A stretch of 64,000 nt of DNA. Source: Cladophialophora immunda (Eukaryota; Ascomycota; Eurotiomycetes; Chaetothyriales; Herpotrichiellaceae). Positions 21,989-33,281 of the stretch are shown here, one piece after another; the first letter of the stretch is position 1; each line of letters begins with the position of its first letter. The notes beneath the pieces were generated by a model. The model worked only from the letters and a program-made list of their open reading frames with translations, did not search any database and had not been told where the DNA came from. Both the position numbers and the translations under genes were made by a program. The DNA lies in NCBI RefSeq assembly GCF_000835495.1, contig NW_015622547.1:2666001-2730000 (forward strand), written 5' to 3'.

Positions 21989-23664
21989 ATGACAGGGTTC
22001 GATGAGGAGTCGAAGGTAGCCATCCCGATTCAAAATGGGCACACTACCGGCTTTCCCGGTGACGGAGTTGCTCCAGTCGCCATCGACTGGTACGGGCCCG
22101 ACGACCCGGAGAACCCGTACAACTGGTCCCTGCGAAAGAAGTGGACAATCACCGCGGTCGGCATCATGGCGACCTTCACGACGATTCTGAACGGGACCAT
22201 GATCACCGTCGCCCACGAGGCCATCAACGACGAGTTCCACGTCAGCGACGCCAGGTTTCCCAACTCGTACTGGCCCGTCACCAGCTGGGCGTTGGGGGGT
22301 GGCTTGTGCGGCCTGGTCGTCCTGCCTCTGATGGAGGACTTTGGCGTGCGGCCCGCCTTCCTCACCACGTACCTCGTCTTCATCTGCTTCATCGTCCCGC
22401 AGGCGGTGGCGCACAATTTCGCAACGCTGATCGTCTCGCGCTTCTTCTCCGGCGGGTGCGTGTCCGTCCTCTCCAACACCGCCGCCGCCTTGATCGGAAA
22501 CATCTGGGAAGGCGACCGGGCCCGCACCATCCCCGTGAGCCTCTTTGTCACGCTCTACCTCGCAGGGAGCAGCATGGGACCTGTGATTGCCGGCGTCATC
22601 TTTGAAAATCTATCGTGGCGGTGGATCTCGTACATGCAGCTGATCTGGTACGGCGCCCTCTTCCCCATCTACGTCTTCTTCTTCCAGGAGAGCAGGGGCT
22701 CCATCATCCTCCAGAAACGTGCCCTGAAACTGCAGAAGGCGGGCGTGTCGATCCTCGGCCCCCACGACGGGAACCATCTGAGTCTGCCGCGCAAGTTGGT
22801 CCGGAGCACGAAACGTCCGTTGCGGATGCTCTTCACCGAGCCGGTGCTCTTCGTCTTCACGGTGTGGTCGGCCTTCATGCTCGGCACCGTCTACGTCTTC
22901 ACCCAGTCCGTCGAACAGGTCTTTTCTGGCCTGTATGGCTGGACGGCCTCGCAGGCTGGCTATGTCCAGGCGGCCGTGGTCATCGGCGAGTGCGTCGGCT
23001 GGACCGGCGTTCTCATCAACGCAAAGCTGTACTTCGGCTCTGTGTCCCGCAACACGGAAGTGCCAGGGACACCGATCCCCGAAGCCCGGCTGTATGTGAG
23101 CATCGTGGGAAGCTTTGTCGGCGTGGCCGGCGGCATGTTTGTGTACGGGTAAGTCTTCCTCCTCATCCCATACAACACAATCCTGGACATTCGGCACTCT
23201 TGCCCAACCCCCACCAAAAACCCCCCATCGTCTTCTCAAACCTCTCTCTCCCTCATCAGACCAAGAGACTAACATCTCACCAATGCCCTCACAGATGGAC
23301 CGCCTCCCCCTCCATGCCCTGGATCGCGCCAGCCATCGGCCTGGCCATGGTCGGATACGGGGTGAACGTGGTGGTGGTGGCGATCGCCGACTACGTGGTG
23401 GACGCGTACGCCAAGTACGCCGGCAGCGCGTGCGCGGCCGTGGTGCTGGGCGAGAACCTGTTCTCGGCCTTCCTCCCTCTGGCCGCCCAGAGCATGTACA
23501 CGAACCTGGGCTTCCACTGGGCCAGCAGCCTGCTGGGGTTTCTGGCGCTGCTGCTCTCCTTTGCCCCCGTGTGCATCTTGCTCATGGGCCGCAGGCTCCG
23601 GGAGCGGAGTCCCTTTATGAAGGAGGCGATTGTGCTGAGGAGGGAGTACTCGCGGACGAATTAA
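21989..23664 (+). CDS. MFS transporter, DHA1-like
   Basis: Exons 21989-23148 and 23295-23664, with intron 23149-23294 (GTAAGT..ACAG) inside a Gly codon. The product is 509 residues. The N-terminus has the DWYGPDDPENPYNWSLRKKW motif of fungal DHA1 carriers of the polyamine/fluconazole type. It continues with VSRFFSGGCVSVLSNTAAAL, the span-5 segment LAGSSMGPVIAGVIFENLSW, and a long central loop. The C-terminal half resumes with SMPWIAPAIGLAMVGYGVNV. Twelve membrane segments are likely. Start at 21989 (MTGFDEESK) is preferred over upstream in-frame ATGs because the preceding reading is leader-like. Substrate unknown. The loop motif after span 2 is degenerate (VLPLMEDFGVRPAF instead of GxLADRxGRR), which is common in this subgroup. 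Confidence 0.9.
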
Positions 23665-25671
23665 CTTTTTGTTCCCTCCTCCCATTTTTTGGGGGGGCGT
23701 GTTGGTGGGATTTCAACCCGCCGTATCGATCGGTCATGGCGTGGCGTCTGCATAGCGCTGTGTTCACATTCTGCATTGCATTGCATAGGATCGCATTAAA
23801 TTGCGTGGTACGGGGATGACATGGCACTGGATATCTGCCAGAACGGGAGAATCCAAAAACAAGAAAGAGAAAGCGAAGACGCTTCATGATACATACAGAC
23901 AGATAGATGAACGATGCGTGCGCCGATGGATAGGCGGCGCCACGGGTACTGGTATGAGGAGACATCATAATATCCAGGCCCTCAAATGCATCTTCAAGTC
24001 CAATTCCAAGTCCAAGACCTAACTTCAAAGATCAAAGCTCGAGTCTGGAGCATGACGAGTCTGGAGTATGATGAGTATGATGGCCTACCAGACTCTCCCT
24101 CCTTCTGCTTCGTCCTCACAATAATACCATGTCCATGCATCAGCCCAGGTCCGTCGTGCAGGGCGGCCACCTGGACAAGCTGGCCAGCCACCCAGCCCTG
24201 CCGCAATCTGCGGACAGCGCCGCCTTAATCGCTAGGTCATCAATCAAATCAATCACCTATCAAATCGCGAACCGCAGGCGACGAAAGCGGCGGCGCGTGC
24301 CGCCTCCCGACTGGCTGTGAGGCTTGTGTATGTACGGAGGACGGAGTAACTTGGCAAAAAGATGCCGCCTCTCTCTCTCCCCCCCCCCTTCCCCCTGGAC
24401 GAGGCTGCCCCCTTTTTTTTTGGACTCGCTAAGGTTTGTGGAATCGGGGACCATTGGGCTGGCAATGCTCGGGGGAAGGATCACCAAGGACCGACTGCGA
24501 TGCATATACGCGTCGGTACAAAAAGAGGGGAAGGGTTGTTCATGGTCTATCATTTTCATCTGCTCCTTCGAAGTTCTGACCGCTGTCATTTCTACAACGA
24601 AACATGAACATTGGCAGGGCTGATCAGTCGTGCCGTTCATCACCGTATCCCAGTCCACAAAGCATATATATCACCAGGCTCACCTGGTCGCGGTACACCT
24701 AGCCTGATCTTCCACTCTTTATATCAGCTCGCGCTTGCCCTCCGCTCGTTATCCCGTCCTATACTCTTGGTCATGGTGCTCTCATCGCCGTGAATCATAC
24801 CTCAGCGCACCTTCCCACCGGCAGCTAATCGGGCATCACACGAGATGGAGGACCAATCCATGATCCTGGTCGTTGGCCGTCCTCTCGTTTTGATGGAATG
24901 TCAGTGTCTCATTTCCTCGTGAGTGGCATCTCCCATGGCACCCTCGCCATCACTTTACCTGTCATCTTATTCGCCTGTGATGTCCCACCCGCTTCACACT
25001 ATTCTTGATCAGTATTAAGTTTCGGAACTCACCATAAGATCCGCCCTTTGCACCGGACGCGACTTGCTGTCGTCAAGATCAATGTATGACTCGGCGACTG
25101 GCTGAGCTTGACATATCATGCCGTATTGGAGACGATCTTCCCACGAATCGGGGCGATTACTGATCGCCGAGCTGGCCCTCGTCTTTCCTCTAGAAGTTTC
25201 GAGTTGTGCTCCCCTCAGCCGCAGGGCAGGTGCATGACCTCGTCCAAGCAATCGCAAGACCTGCATGACGGACTGAATCCATAGATGATGTAAGCAAGCC
25301 CACACAAAGTCGCAGCATCTCTCGAACAGAAACGTAATCTGTTCAAGCCTCGCCTGCATTGAAGCTTAGGTACCGCCGGCCAATTGTAGAGGGACCGGTG
25401 GGTGCAAGGCTAGCCTGAGTATTTCGCCGAGTGGGCTTTCAATTTTACCCCTTGCCTTTGTCCCGTTCAAGCAAGAGGTCGTGGATGAGAAGTGGAATGG
25501 ACACTCACAAAAATTGAGAAGTGGGGGGTATCCCACTTGGTTCTGTGGTCCAGTATTGTTTGGCGGATACTCGGAGTTGCAAAGCTGCGGCTTTGGCTTG
25601 GTGAGAGTATCACTTGATGCTGAGAGGATGATTGCTGGAAGTCTGAGGTCATCTGCTTTTTTATTGAGCAC
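23665..25671. other. intergenic region between convergent genes
   Basis: About 2 kb between the stop of an MFS gene (+) and of a regulator gene (-). A minus-strand reading of 114 codons at 25015-25359 has no recognisable motif. Contains poly-pyrimidine runs around 24365-24420. No gene called. Confidence 0.5.
25660..25665 (-). terminator. poly(A) signal-like AATAAA
   Basis: On the minus strand AATAAA occurs 7 bases beyond the stop codon of the DUF3468-type regulator gene, followed by AAAG. Very close to the stop for a canonical signal, so it could be chance. Confidence 0.35.
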
Positions 25672-27459
25672 TTATGGATCTCGTCTTGGCCAAACCCGAC
25701 CAGCGAATTGGACCACCAATTCGCGCTGCGAATAAGGATCATAGAGGTATGCCGCCAGCAAGTCTTCTAACTCCCTCACATTTCCAACCCCTATTTCAGT
25801 TGCCGCAGTTCTCGCGAGGTGCACGAACCATTCCAGGTCTTCTCCACCGGTGCAACAGACGCCTCCGAAAACAGCCACCCACAGCAGACAATCGGTGCGG
25901 GGCTGCCACAAAAGCCCGAGGTCGGTGCTTTCCAGCTTCACTCGCAGGGAGTTCACCGAAGTCGATGCGGCTCGCCGGCCCAGATCTGGGGAGCGTAGAA
26001 GGACAGCGCAGTAGGCTGCGGCAATCCTCACGCTGTGAGTCCTGTCGTCCATGTCGTAATGGAGAGGCATAGAGAGAAGTCGGTGTAAAATGATTAAACT
26101 CCGCCAATTGAACCACTTGTAGTACTCGTGGACGTAGCGAGGGGAAGCAGCCAAGAAGCCTGACATTCTCAACACTTGGACAAGATCGGTGAAGCTGTCG
26201 GCCAACATTTGACATTCATTGAAGGTATCCACCAAGATCTCCAGCAGTGACCCTGGTTGAGAACGCAGTCGTCCTTGAGATTCGATACTCAACAACAACC
26301 CCTCCGGTAGTGGGCCGGGATCTAAAGTCACAACAAGACGTGGGACTCCGAGCCGCTTTAGCGCGGCGATGCAGTCCAGCATGAATATCTTCTCCAGCTG
26401 ATAGTCATCGAAGGTACTCAGGCCCCCCAGCGCATCGACCATGGAGAGCAAAGCCTGGAAATGTGGTTCGGCCGCCTCGTAGTTGTCAGAGTGTATCCCT
26501 GCAGCGTAGAGTCGATGAAGGTCCGCAGCCGTATGATGATCAAGCTGCCCATTGGCGAGTTTGGCCTGTAGAGCCTGTAGGGCTTTGGTTTTGAAGAACA
26601 TGGGCACCCGTTGGATCTCTTCCTCCGAAACATTCGGTAACAGTAGTCTACCTTCCCGAGCAATCATCTGGGCCGCGGCAGAAGCAAGAAATGCATACAT
26701 GTGTGCCGGTTCCGTCATGCAAGCCTGCATGTCCGCGTGGATCAAGGGGGCATGACGGAATTGACCCATCGGTACCTTTTGGGTGTCTTTCCAGAACTTT
26801 TCTGGTAGTATGACCGTGTTATAATGCTTGATTAGAGGCGGTGCCCATTGTTCCAAGGCGCGGTGAGTGTTGGTCGGCGGGCTGGACACCCCACTCAGCG
26901 GTATTGATGGGCTCACAACACTAGCCACGTTTCTTGTCGGTTGGGAGAGATTGTAGCTCGCGGAGGACGTGTCGAAGTAATGACCCGGACGATAACTGTG
27001 GGAAGGACCAAAAATATTGGCTTGTTGTGAAGGTATAGGAGGCGACGCAGGCGTGGAAGCGAAAGGGTCCGAGAACAGTGCCGAGAGATGAGGGTCGAGG
27101 GCAGTTTGCGAAATGGACGGAGGGCTGGTTGATTGGAACAACGGGTCTTCAAGGTCGATGTTCTGGATGATGTCGAAGTAATTTGCGCCATGGGAAGGCC
27201 CTTCCTGAGTTGTAGAAGACGACGGACCGGCCACTGCAGGACTGGAGGACACTGAACTTTGGCTGCTGGCTTGCTGCGGGGCAGACTCTGACTGTTCTCG
27301 CAACCGCCGTTTGCGGGCAAAATTTTGACGCTGTACATGGCTCTGCTTTGTCCTGTCCAGTTCAGCGTCTTTGGTGGTCCGGGTTACGGTCGAGGCATCT
27401 TCGTTGACGAACAGAAACTGGGAGTCGGGAGATTTTGATCGTTTTGCTTTTGGTGGCAT
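25672..27459 (-). CDS. fungal transcriptional regulator, DUF3468/Fungal_trans_2 type
   Basis: Intronless minus-strand reading of 595 residues. The N-terminus is basic and lacks a Zn2Cys6 cluster. It shows SQFLFVNEDAST followed by SHVQRQNFARKRRLR at about 40-54, the pattern seen in a large class of Pezizomycotina regulators-by-similarity that carry the acidic/aromatic fungal transcription factor domain but no recognised DNA-binding cluster. A Ser/Pro-rich linker runs to about 200. From there the helical domain reads YNTVILPEKFWKD, AFLASAAAQMIAREG and KTKALQALQAKLANG (typical of the DUF3468 start), through LLSMVDALGGLSTF to the end. Role and target genes are not known. It lies convergent to the MFS gene at 21989 and faces a 3.8 kb gene-free region. 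Confidence 0.8.
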   Translation of the reverse strand: MPPKAKRSKSPDSQFLFVNEDASTVTRTTKDAELDRTKQSHVQRQNFARKRRLREQSESAPQQASSQSSVSSSPAVAGPSSSTTQEGPSHGANYFDIIQNIDLEDPLFQSTSPPSISQTALDPHLSALFSDPFASTPASPPIPSQQANIFGPSHSYRPGHYFDTSSASYNLSQPTRNVASVVSPSIPLSGVSSPPTNTHRALEQWAPPLIKHYNTVILPEKFWKDTQKVPMGQFRHAPLIHADMQACMTEPAHMYAFLASAAAQMIAREGRLLLPNVSEEEIQRVPMFFKTKALQALQAKLANGQLDHHTAADLHRLYAAGIHSDNYEAAEPHFQALLSMVDALGGLSTFDDYQLEKIFMLDCIAALKRLGVPRLVVTLDPGPLPEGLLLSIESQGRLRSQPGSLLEILVDTFNECQMLADSFTDLVQVLRMSGFLAASPRYVHEYYKWFNWRSLIILHRLLSMPLHYDMDDRTHSVRIAAAYCAVLLRSPDLGRRAASTSVNSLRVKLESTDLGLLWQPRTDCLLWVAVFGGVCCTGGEDLEWFVHLARTAATEIGVGNVRELEDLLAAYLYDPYSQRELVVQFAGRVWPRRDP

Positions 27460-30400
27460 GACACGTTGCTGAACGACTTAATTTCCGAGTAGGCGCAACA
27501 GATTTGAGGCGTAGGCAATGAGGTTGTCTTCAGATTAGGTAAAAGGCGAGGCTGATCTCACAGACCTTGCTGACGGGGCAGATCCCTGTGCGCAAATGAT
27601 TCGAAAACGGCGACCGGCAATCAGGTTGGAGGACCGCGACAGGGCTATGGCGTCAGTTCAATCAACCATGCATATGCTCGCGTTCCAGAAATCGCAGGAG
27701 CTGGGCCTGGGGAGGGTGCTCGTGGCTTTCTCCTGATTGAGTTTAGGTCGCTGCTGATACATCGGCAGTAGACGTTATTGGTATGGGGACCCCCGGAGAA
27801 CTGCAGTACGCCGCGGCGCTTCGGCAGGGGACTCGCGTGGAGGAAGCTGTTTTAGTGGGCTGGAGACGTGGTGTAGGCGTGCGTCCCTTGAAACGAGATC
27901 TTGGGTTGCTTATAAGTGTGCCCGCCTTGCTGCAGGTACGTGCCTTGTGAAGGGAGGTATGTCCAAAGGGAGCTGAGTCACGACCGATGGCGTTCTGTTG
28001 ACCTCTCGCGCTGTTTTCGCGGGACACAGAAGCTCTAGTATGTAGGGTTAATGCACAACGAGGGCAAGTCTGGATTTTGCCTCCGGGAGAGGGCGAGGTG
28101 TTTGTATATCATGTTAGCTTCACCAGGGATATGGTCTGGATAAAGGAGAGCTCTGATCGCGAGAAACCCACAAGGCGCCATAGTTACTCCGGTCGAGAGG
28201 GATTTGAAATGGCAAATCGCCACCTGCAAAGTGTATTTGGACCTGTATGGTGGCCCTTTGTGGACGTCCTACGATCCAAGCCTCAACCGTGGACTTGCAC
28301 CTCGCGAAGACCGACCGACTTGGAAGTGGGCTCCTCTGGTCCGGAGACTCACCTGAGAAGACATAACTCGAGTTGGTCTAGTATAGCCACGACGGTTGCA
28401 AGCGAGATAGTATGGGACGAAGAGTGATTGACGGAAAGGTGAGGATATGGCGCATTGCGAACAAAACATCCCGAGCGGCTGAGGCACGAGTGGGAGCAGC
28501 CTCCCATTGAGCCGTGCGAGTGAGATGAGGTAATGGTGCGATCGGGATCATACGAAGAGGGTCGAGGCAAAGGAAGAAACGGTCGAGAATAGCGCAGGAG
28601 ACGGAGAGCAGGCGGTCGAGAGTGTTTGGGGAGGGGGTGTGAGTGAGTTGTCAGTCAGTGCGAGAAAGAGAGAGAAAATCCGTGATGTGAGTGTTTGAGG
28701 CGTCATGGCGCCAGGGAAGTGATGGAAGCGCTAGAATCTGATCAGCCTGAACAAGGGCCCCTGACTGGCAGAAGATGATATGGGCTAACTGAACCTAGGA
28801 ATAAACTGGAAGCCAGGGTGAAGGACGCATGGGCGCATGGGCGCATGGAAGTGTGGATGGGAAAGTCAGCTTGCGTCGTGAGGGTAGCCATGGTTATTGC
28901 AGCGAGCGGGACTAACCACCCCGTGCGTGCCTTGGGCACAACTGACCAACTATTAATTGACTCGCTTAACTGGGGGTGGACTAGGCCCACCAGCCCGGGT
29001 GAGGGCCCCTGTAACCTTGGTGCCTTGGGGGCAAACAATGGGGAGGCTCGGACTGCAAGCCCCTTGGCAGGGCCTGCTGGACGCTCGGTCGGGTCGATCT
29101 TGTACCTGTTCTCCGTACGCCGTACGGACCTACGAGGTGCATATTTGCATACTCCGTTCTCGGACCAACGTCCAAGCGATGCCCGTCGTGCGAGCCGGAG
29201 AGAGAGAATTTGCAGCTGACAATCTCCGTACCTCATTGATTGCTGCAGATGGTTTTGTGCAATACGGCTCTTTGCGACTGTATGAGAGCATTGTGTAATT
29301 AGAGCCCATTCACACCCGGATCCCCAAATGCTGGTTACTAGCCAAAGCATAAGGAAGCATTAAACAGCATTCAAATCTCCCGAGCTGCATGTCGGTGCAC
29401 TCGTTACGGACGCTGCAGGCACTGCTCGCGTACCCGCAGAGCGAAGGGCTACTGTACCTCCATACCTACCGACCTAGGTAGGTGACTTAATGGACCAGCT
29501 CGGGCCCGATGTTAACCATGCCGCTTAACCAAACCCGGCTTATGCAAGGTGCTCGTTGGAGCTGCCAGTTGGCGCGCACCACACAGCCCATGAATGAATG
29601 ACCTACGCCCGCCATGACCCCGTCAACATACGACTTCTCGCACCACCCACACCAGCGGCCACAGCGTCGAGATGCCTGAGTCAGCGAGCCGCATTCTTCT
29701 TTCTGACACCTGGCAACTTTTCGGGAATTATGCGTCTCGAAATTCGGTGATGCGACTCCGCAAGATGGATTTCCCACTCTTCTTCAGGAAGGTCTTAGCC
29801 GCACAACTGCTCGAGTAGCTATCGGAAGGCAAGAGGACCAAGTCGGGTCATTCATACACTACTGCCACTGATGTCGCTTGGCCTCGGCATAGTGTGCTAC
29901 ACCTTTAGCATATTCGAGTATTCTTTTCCACCCCCCTCCTGAAATGTCCTTGCTGTTATCCGCACTCATTGTCTTCGTGGTGTCGGGAGTATCCCATGGC
30001 TCCGAGACGTGCTGCTCCTACCCTTTAGCCGGAGGGGACAAGTTCCGAAATCACCCAACACGAACCAGAAGCGGCCAAGGGGCCGAGGCTGTGAACGTTT
30101 TGCAGGAGAGGAGCGAGATTAGTTCACAGACAGGATAACGCAGAGGCTAGAACATGCTGACTATCAGGCATGACTCGCCAATATCATAGTGACTGGTCTT
30201 TACTGAGCAGCATCACGTCCAGCCAAAGGACTATTTGAGATACGCTGCTCGAAGATCCATCCCTCATCAAAAATTGAAATACGAGAGAGCCAGAACCACC
30301 ACGGTTTGATAGTTGAGCCTTGCAGGAGTTTGTTCGGGACGCAGCTGGTGTCCCATGATTGGATGAGCTGGGCTCGAGATCCTCGAGATCCGCCCAAAAT

Positions 30401-31267
30401 GGAGTGTGCATCGCTTCCCCTTCAAACTCTATGCACAGTGTCACCCAAAGGTACAATGTACCGTATCTTGCCCAGCACCAGCTTAGCGTCTTTGATTGGT
30501 GTCGCAAGGTGTTTAGGTAAGTTGTGCGGCCAAGACTCGGTTTCTTGATGACATTAGACATCCAGACAAATTCACCCAAACTGGCCCCTCGGTCGCCGGA
30601 ACCAAGAAGCGCCTGAGAACACACAACGGCGTTGAGAGATATTGCAGGGGGTCGAGCAATGATTGAAAGTCGACCACGGTGCGTACGCAAAGGTGGGACG
30701 GCGCCGAAGAGGTCGTGACTGGTGGTGATGCCATGATGTCATGATGTCATACTGCAACTTTAGCTCCCCCGGTTCGGCCATAATCGGCTCGGTCTACCTG
30801 CCTCGCAGTCCACGTCCTCATCGCTGACGGCACCAGACGGCTCTTGTCGGTTAGCTAAGCAACACTACTGCACGCTGCACCTTTTGCACCAGCCTTATCG
30901 GCTCCCCTCGCACGTGTGGAGTTAGGTAATGTAGCCTTGTCCTGACCCGCAGTAAACATCTCAGGGCCGCAAACTCAAGAAATCAATCCCTCGTCACCTC
31001 ACCTGCCATCGATCTCTCACCTTGGATCGGCCAGTCCCGAGAAGAACCCCTGCCCTCCCCCCTACATGTGTCCTCCTGACATTGTGCTCCTACATCTGCA
31101 AACCCCCAATCTGCCAGGATCCGGCCGTGTCTCCACCTCTTTCTCAATGTTGCAGTCGCATCCCGGCCATAAGGGTTAGCCGGTGCTGCTTCAACGACTG
31201 GACTTCAATCCGACGGTCAATTTTGCGGCTCGACCCTGCCTTATTAACTGCCACCGAAATACCCACG
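27460..31267. other. 3.8 kb gene-free region, divergent promoters
   Basis: Lies between the starts of the DUF3468-type regulator (-) and the cyclin gene (+). Contains an 8 bp repeat GCATGGGC x3 near 28827-28848, ACCTAGGTAGGT at 29472-29483, and a short CATGATGT direct repeat near 30732-30750. A 64-codon reading at 29944-30138 starts with a signal-peptide-like stretch but has no other support. No gene called. Confidence 0.5.
28827..28848. repeat. 8 bp tandem repeat (GCATGGGC)
   Basis: Two full copies and a partial third copy of GCATGGGC. A small intergenic microsatellite. Confidence 0.8.
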
Positions 31268-32833
31268 ATGCCCTCATTTCAAGATACAACCGGCCACGAC
31301 GCCTCTCCTCCCTTCTCCAAGAACGCCGTCCTGGAAAGGACCCAGTCGCAATGGCTATTCACCGCCGAAGAACTCCTTCTCACCCCAAGTATCCTTGATG
31401 GAATGGCTGTCACTCAAGAGTTGGCCAACAGACAGAAAGGTGTCAATTTCATAACCCAGGTCGGGATCATGTTGAAGTTGCCTCAGTTGACCCTCGCTAC
31501 GGCTTCTGTCTATTTGCATCGTTTCTTCATGCGCCACGCTATGGTTCAAAACAACAGGCCCGGCTTCCACCACTACTCAGTCGCAGCGACTGCCATATTC
31601 TTGGCCACGAAGGTGGAGGAGAATTATCGGAAGATGAAGGAGCTGGTGGTCGCATGCTGTCGGGTCGCCCAAAAACAGCCGAATCTGGTGGTGGACGAAC
31701 AGAGCAAAGAGTATTGGAAATGGCGAGACACCATTCTGCATAATGAGGACCTGTTACTAGAAGCCTTGTGCTTTGACCTGCAACTTGAGCAGCCCTACCG
31801 ACTTCTCCTCGACTATCTCCGGTATTATGATGTCCAAGCGAACAAACAACTGCGAAACACATCGTGGGCGTTCTTGAATGATTCCCTTGTTACCACCATG
31901 TGCCTCCAATTGACGCCTTCGGCAATTGCGGGTAGCGCCTTGTACATGGGGGTCAAGAATGCAGGCATCAGCCTTCCCGACGATGAAAAAGGCCGGCCGT
32001 GGTGGGAGCAATTGGGCATCGATCTCCACGATATCCAAAGAGGTTGCAATCTTATGGCAGATGTCTACGAGAACCCGACCCTACCGCGTCAAGGTCAAAA
32101 AGACGCATATACCAAAGACGACGACCTGGCATTGTTCGATCGGACCCGCCAACCCGCTACGCCGCAGCCTGACCTGTCGCCCATCGACAGTGCAAAGAGC
32201 GGGAGTCAAGGTGCCAAACGTGACAGAGACGTCACTGACGATCCAAACTCTGGTGAGTGGGGATCAGGCATGCCATCACAGCGACCCATCGGCGAGGAGC
32301 AGTCAGCACCTTCACCCAAGAGACTTCGTCGAGATTCACGAGATGATAATATCAACCTTCCTCAAAGGATGACGAACCGTCCCCCTGCGACAACGTCGGA
32401 CGATCGTCCTTCCAACGATTCAAGAGCCGCCGGCGACGATGTGCAGAGGAGAATTGACGAGATCGTAAATGCGTCGTCGGGCAGAGCACCGCAATCTAAT
32501 CAGCACCGCAGGCCCTCGGTCCAAAACTCACACCAAAGCAATTCTCGGAGACATTCGTCCGGAGGCTCAAACTGGAACGGTCCACTTTCGTCTTATAGCA
32601 ATGGTCATGCAGAACAAGCTCCATCACAACACCGACCGGAAAGTCGAGACAATGGCATGTATACTGAACCCGAGAGCGGCGACCACGGGAGAATGCCATC
32701 TCGGGTGCCTCTGGTTTACCCTGCAGATGAGCGACCACCGCAGCCACCGCAACCAGAACCACCTCTGAACGGTATCAATGATCTAGACGATGCCGAAAAG
32801 GTCGACTACGGCAGCGAAGAAGGCGAGCTGTAG
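31268..32833 (+). CDS. transcription-type cyclin (Pch1/CycT/K-like)
   Basis: Intronless reading of 521 residues from ATG 31268. Residues about 30-260 are a double cyclin box: WLFTAEELLLTPSILDGM, RQKGVNFITQVGIMLKLPQL, YLHRFFMRHAMV, and the strongly conserved AATAIFLATKVEENYRKMKE, followed by a second box from LQLEQPYRLLLDYLRYY through QLTPSAIAGSALYMG. This order and spacing fit cyclins that partner CDK9/CDK12-type kinases phosphorylating RNA polymerase II (Pch1, cyclin T/K). The C-terminal 250 residues are polar, rich in Arg, Ser, Pro and Gln, and end in acidic EKVDYGSEEGEL. The in-frame upstream extension from 31022 has no cyclin features and is probably leader. Whether it is the P-TEFb or the CTDK-I cyclin is open. 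Confidence 0.88.
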   Translation: MPSFQDTTGHDASPPFSKNAVLERTQSQWLFTAEELLLTPSILDGMAVTQELANRQKGVNFITQVGIMLKLPQLTLATASVYLHRFFMRHAMVQNNRPGFHHYSVAATAIFLATKVEENYRKMKELVVACCRVAQKQPNLVVDEQSKEYWKWRDTILHNEDLLLEALCFDLQLEQPYRLLLDYLRYYDVQANKQLRNTSWAFLNDSLVTTMCLQLTPSAIAGSALYMGVKNAGISLPDDEKGRPWWEQLGIDLHDIQRGCNLMADVYENPTLPRQGQKDAYTKDDDLALFDRTRQPATPQPDLSPIDSAKSGSQGAKRDRDVTDDPNSGEWGSGMPSQRPIGEEQSAPSPKRLRRDSRDDNINLPQRMTNRPPATTSDDRPSNDSRAAGDDVQRRIDEIVNASSGRAPQSNQHRRPSVQNSHQSNSRRHSSGGSNWNGPLSSYSNGHAEQAPSQHRPESRDNGMYTEPESGDHGRMPSRVPLVYPADERPPQPPQPEPPLNGINDLDDAEKVDYGSEEGEL

Positions 32834-33281
32834 AACTCGCCGAGATGCACGGGTAGGGCGGGCACGATGATTGCTATTGGAGTGATGTTTTGCTCTCAAT
32901 ATAGGTAATATCTGCCCGTTCAGGTATCTGGGCCCTCTTGATTAGAATTCAAGTACCGGTTTTGCCACTTCCGATTACTTTTTGATCCCAGCAGGGCATA
33001 ATAATTGGCTTGGAAGATCAATGCGGGGACGAAGTTTGGTGAAGATTCATGGGGTAAGCGGCGAACCCTCGGCTCAGCCATGACGTGACTCCAATGGATT
33101 TCTAATATACGACATTGCGTGCTCGGCTCACCGCGCATATATAACCCGTCAGACATTGTTTCTCTCCTTGGTCGTCTGCATCCGACGCAGTTTATGATAG
33201 CTTCGCTTTCGTCCTGGTTCCCGCCTCCGTTCTCGACAGTGAAACGCTTCCTACCTCAAACGTCTGCAAATCCTGACGAGC
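32834..33281. other. intergenic promoter region
   Basis: Separates the cyclin gene from the oxygenase gene, both plus. A TATATAA box lies at 33138-33144. Confidence 0.55.
33138..33144 (+). promoter_or_regulatory. TATA-box-like element
   Basis: TATATAA 138 bp upstream of the oxygenase start codon at 33282. Position suits a TATA element given a leader of about 100 nt, but there is no transcript evidence. Confidence 0.4.

Noticed and set aside
25015..25359. Minus-strand 114-codon reading downstream of the DUF3468-type regulator
   Set aside because: No motif or similarity recognised; composition fits untranslated 3' flank.
27597..27948. Possible small two-exon gene on the plus strand upstream of the regulator
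   Set aside because: An exon-like open stretch with acceptor-like TTTAG and donor CAG|GTACGT exists at about 27749-27931, but the upstream intron would be only 31 bp or start at a poor donor, and no homology is recognised.
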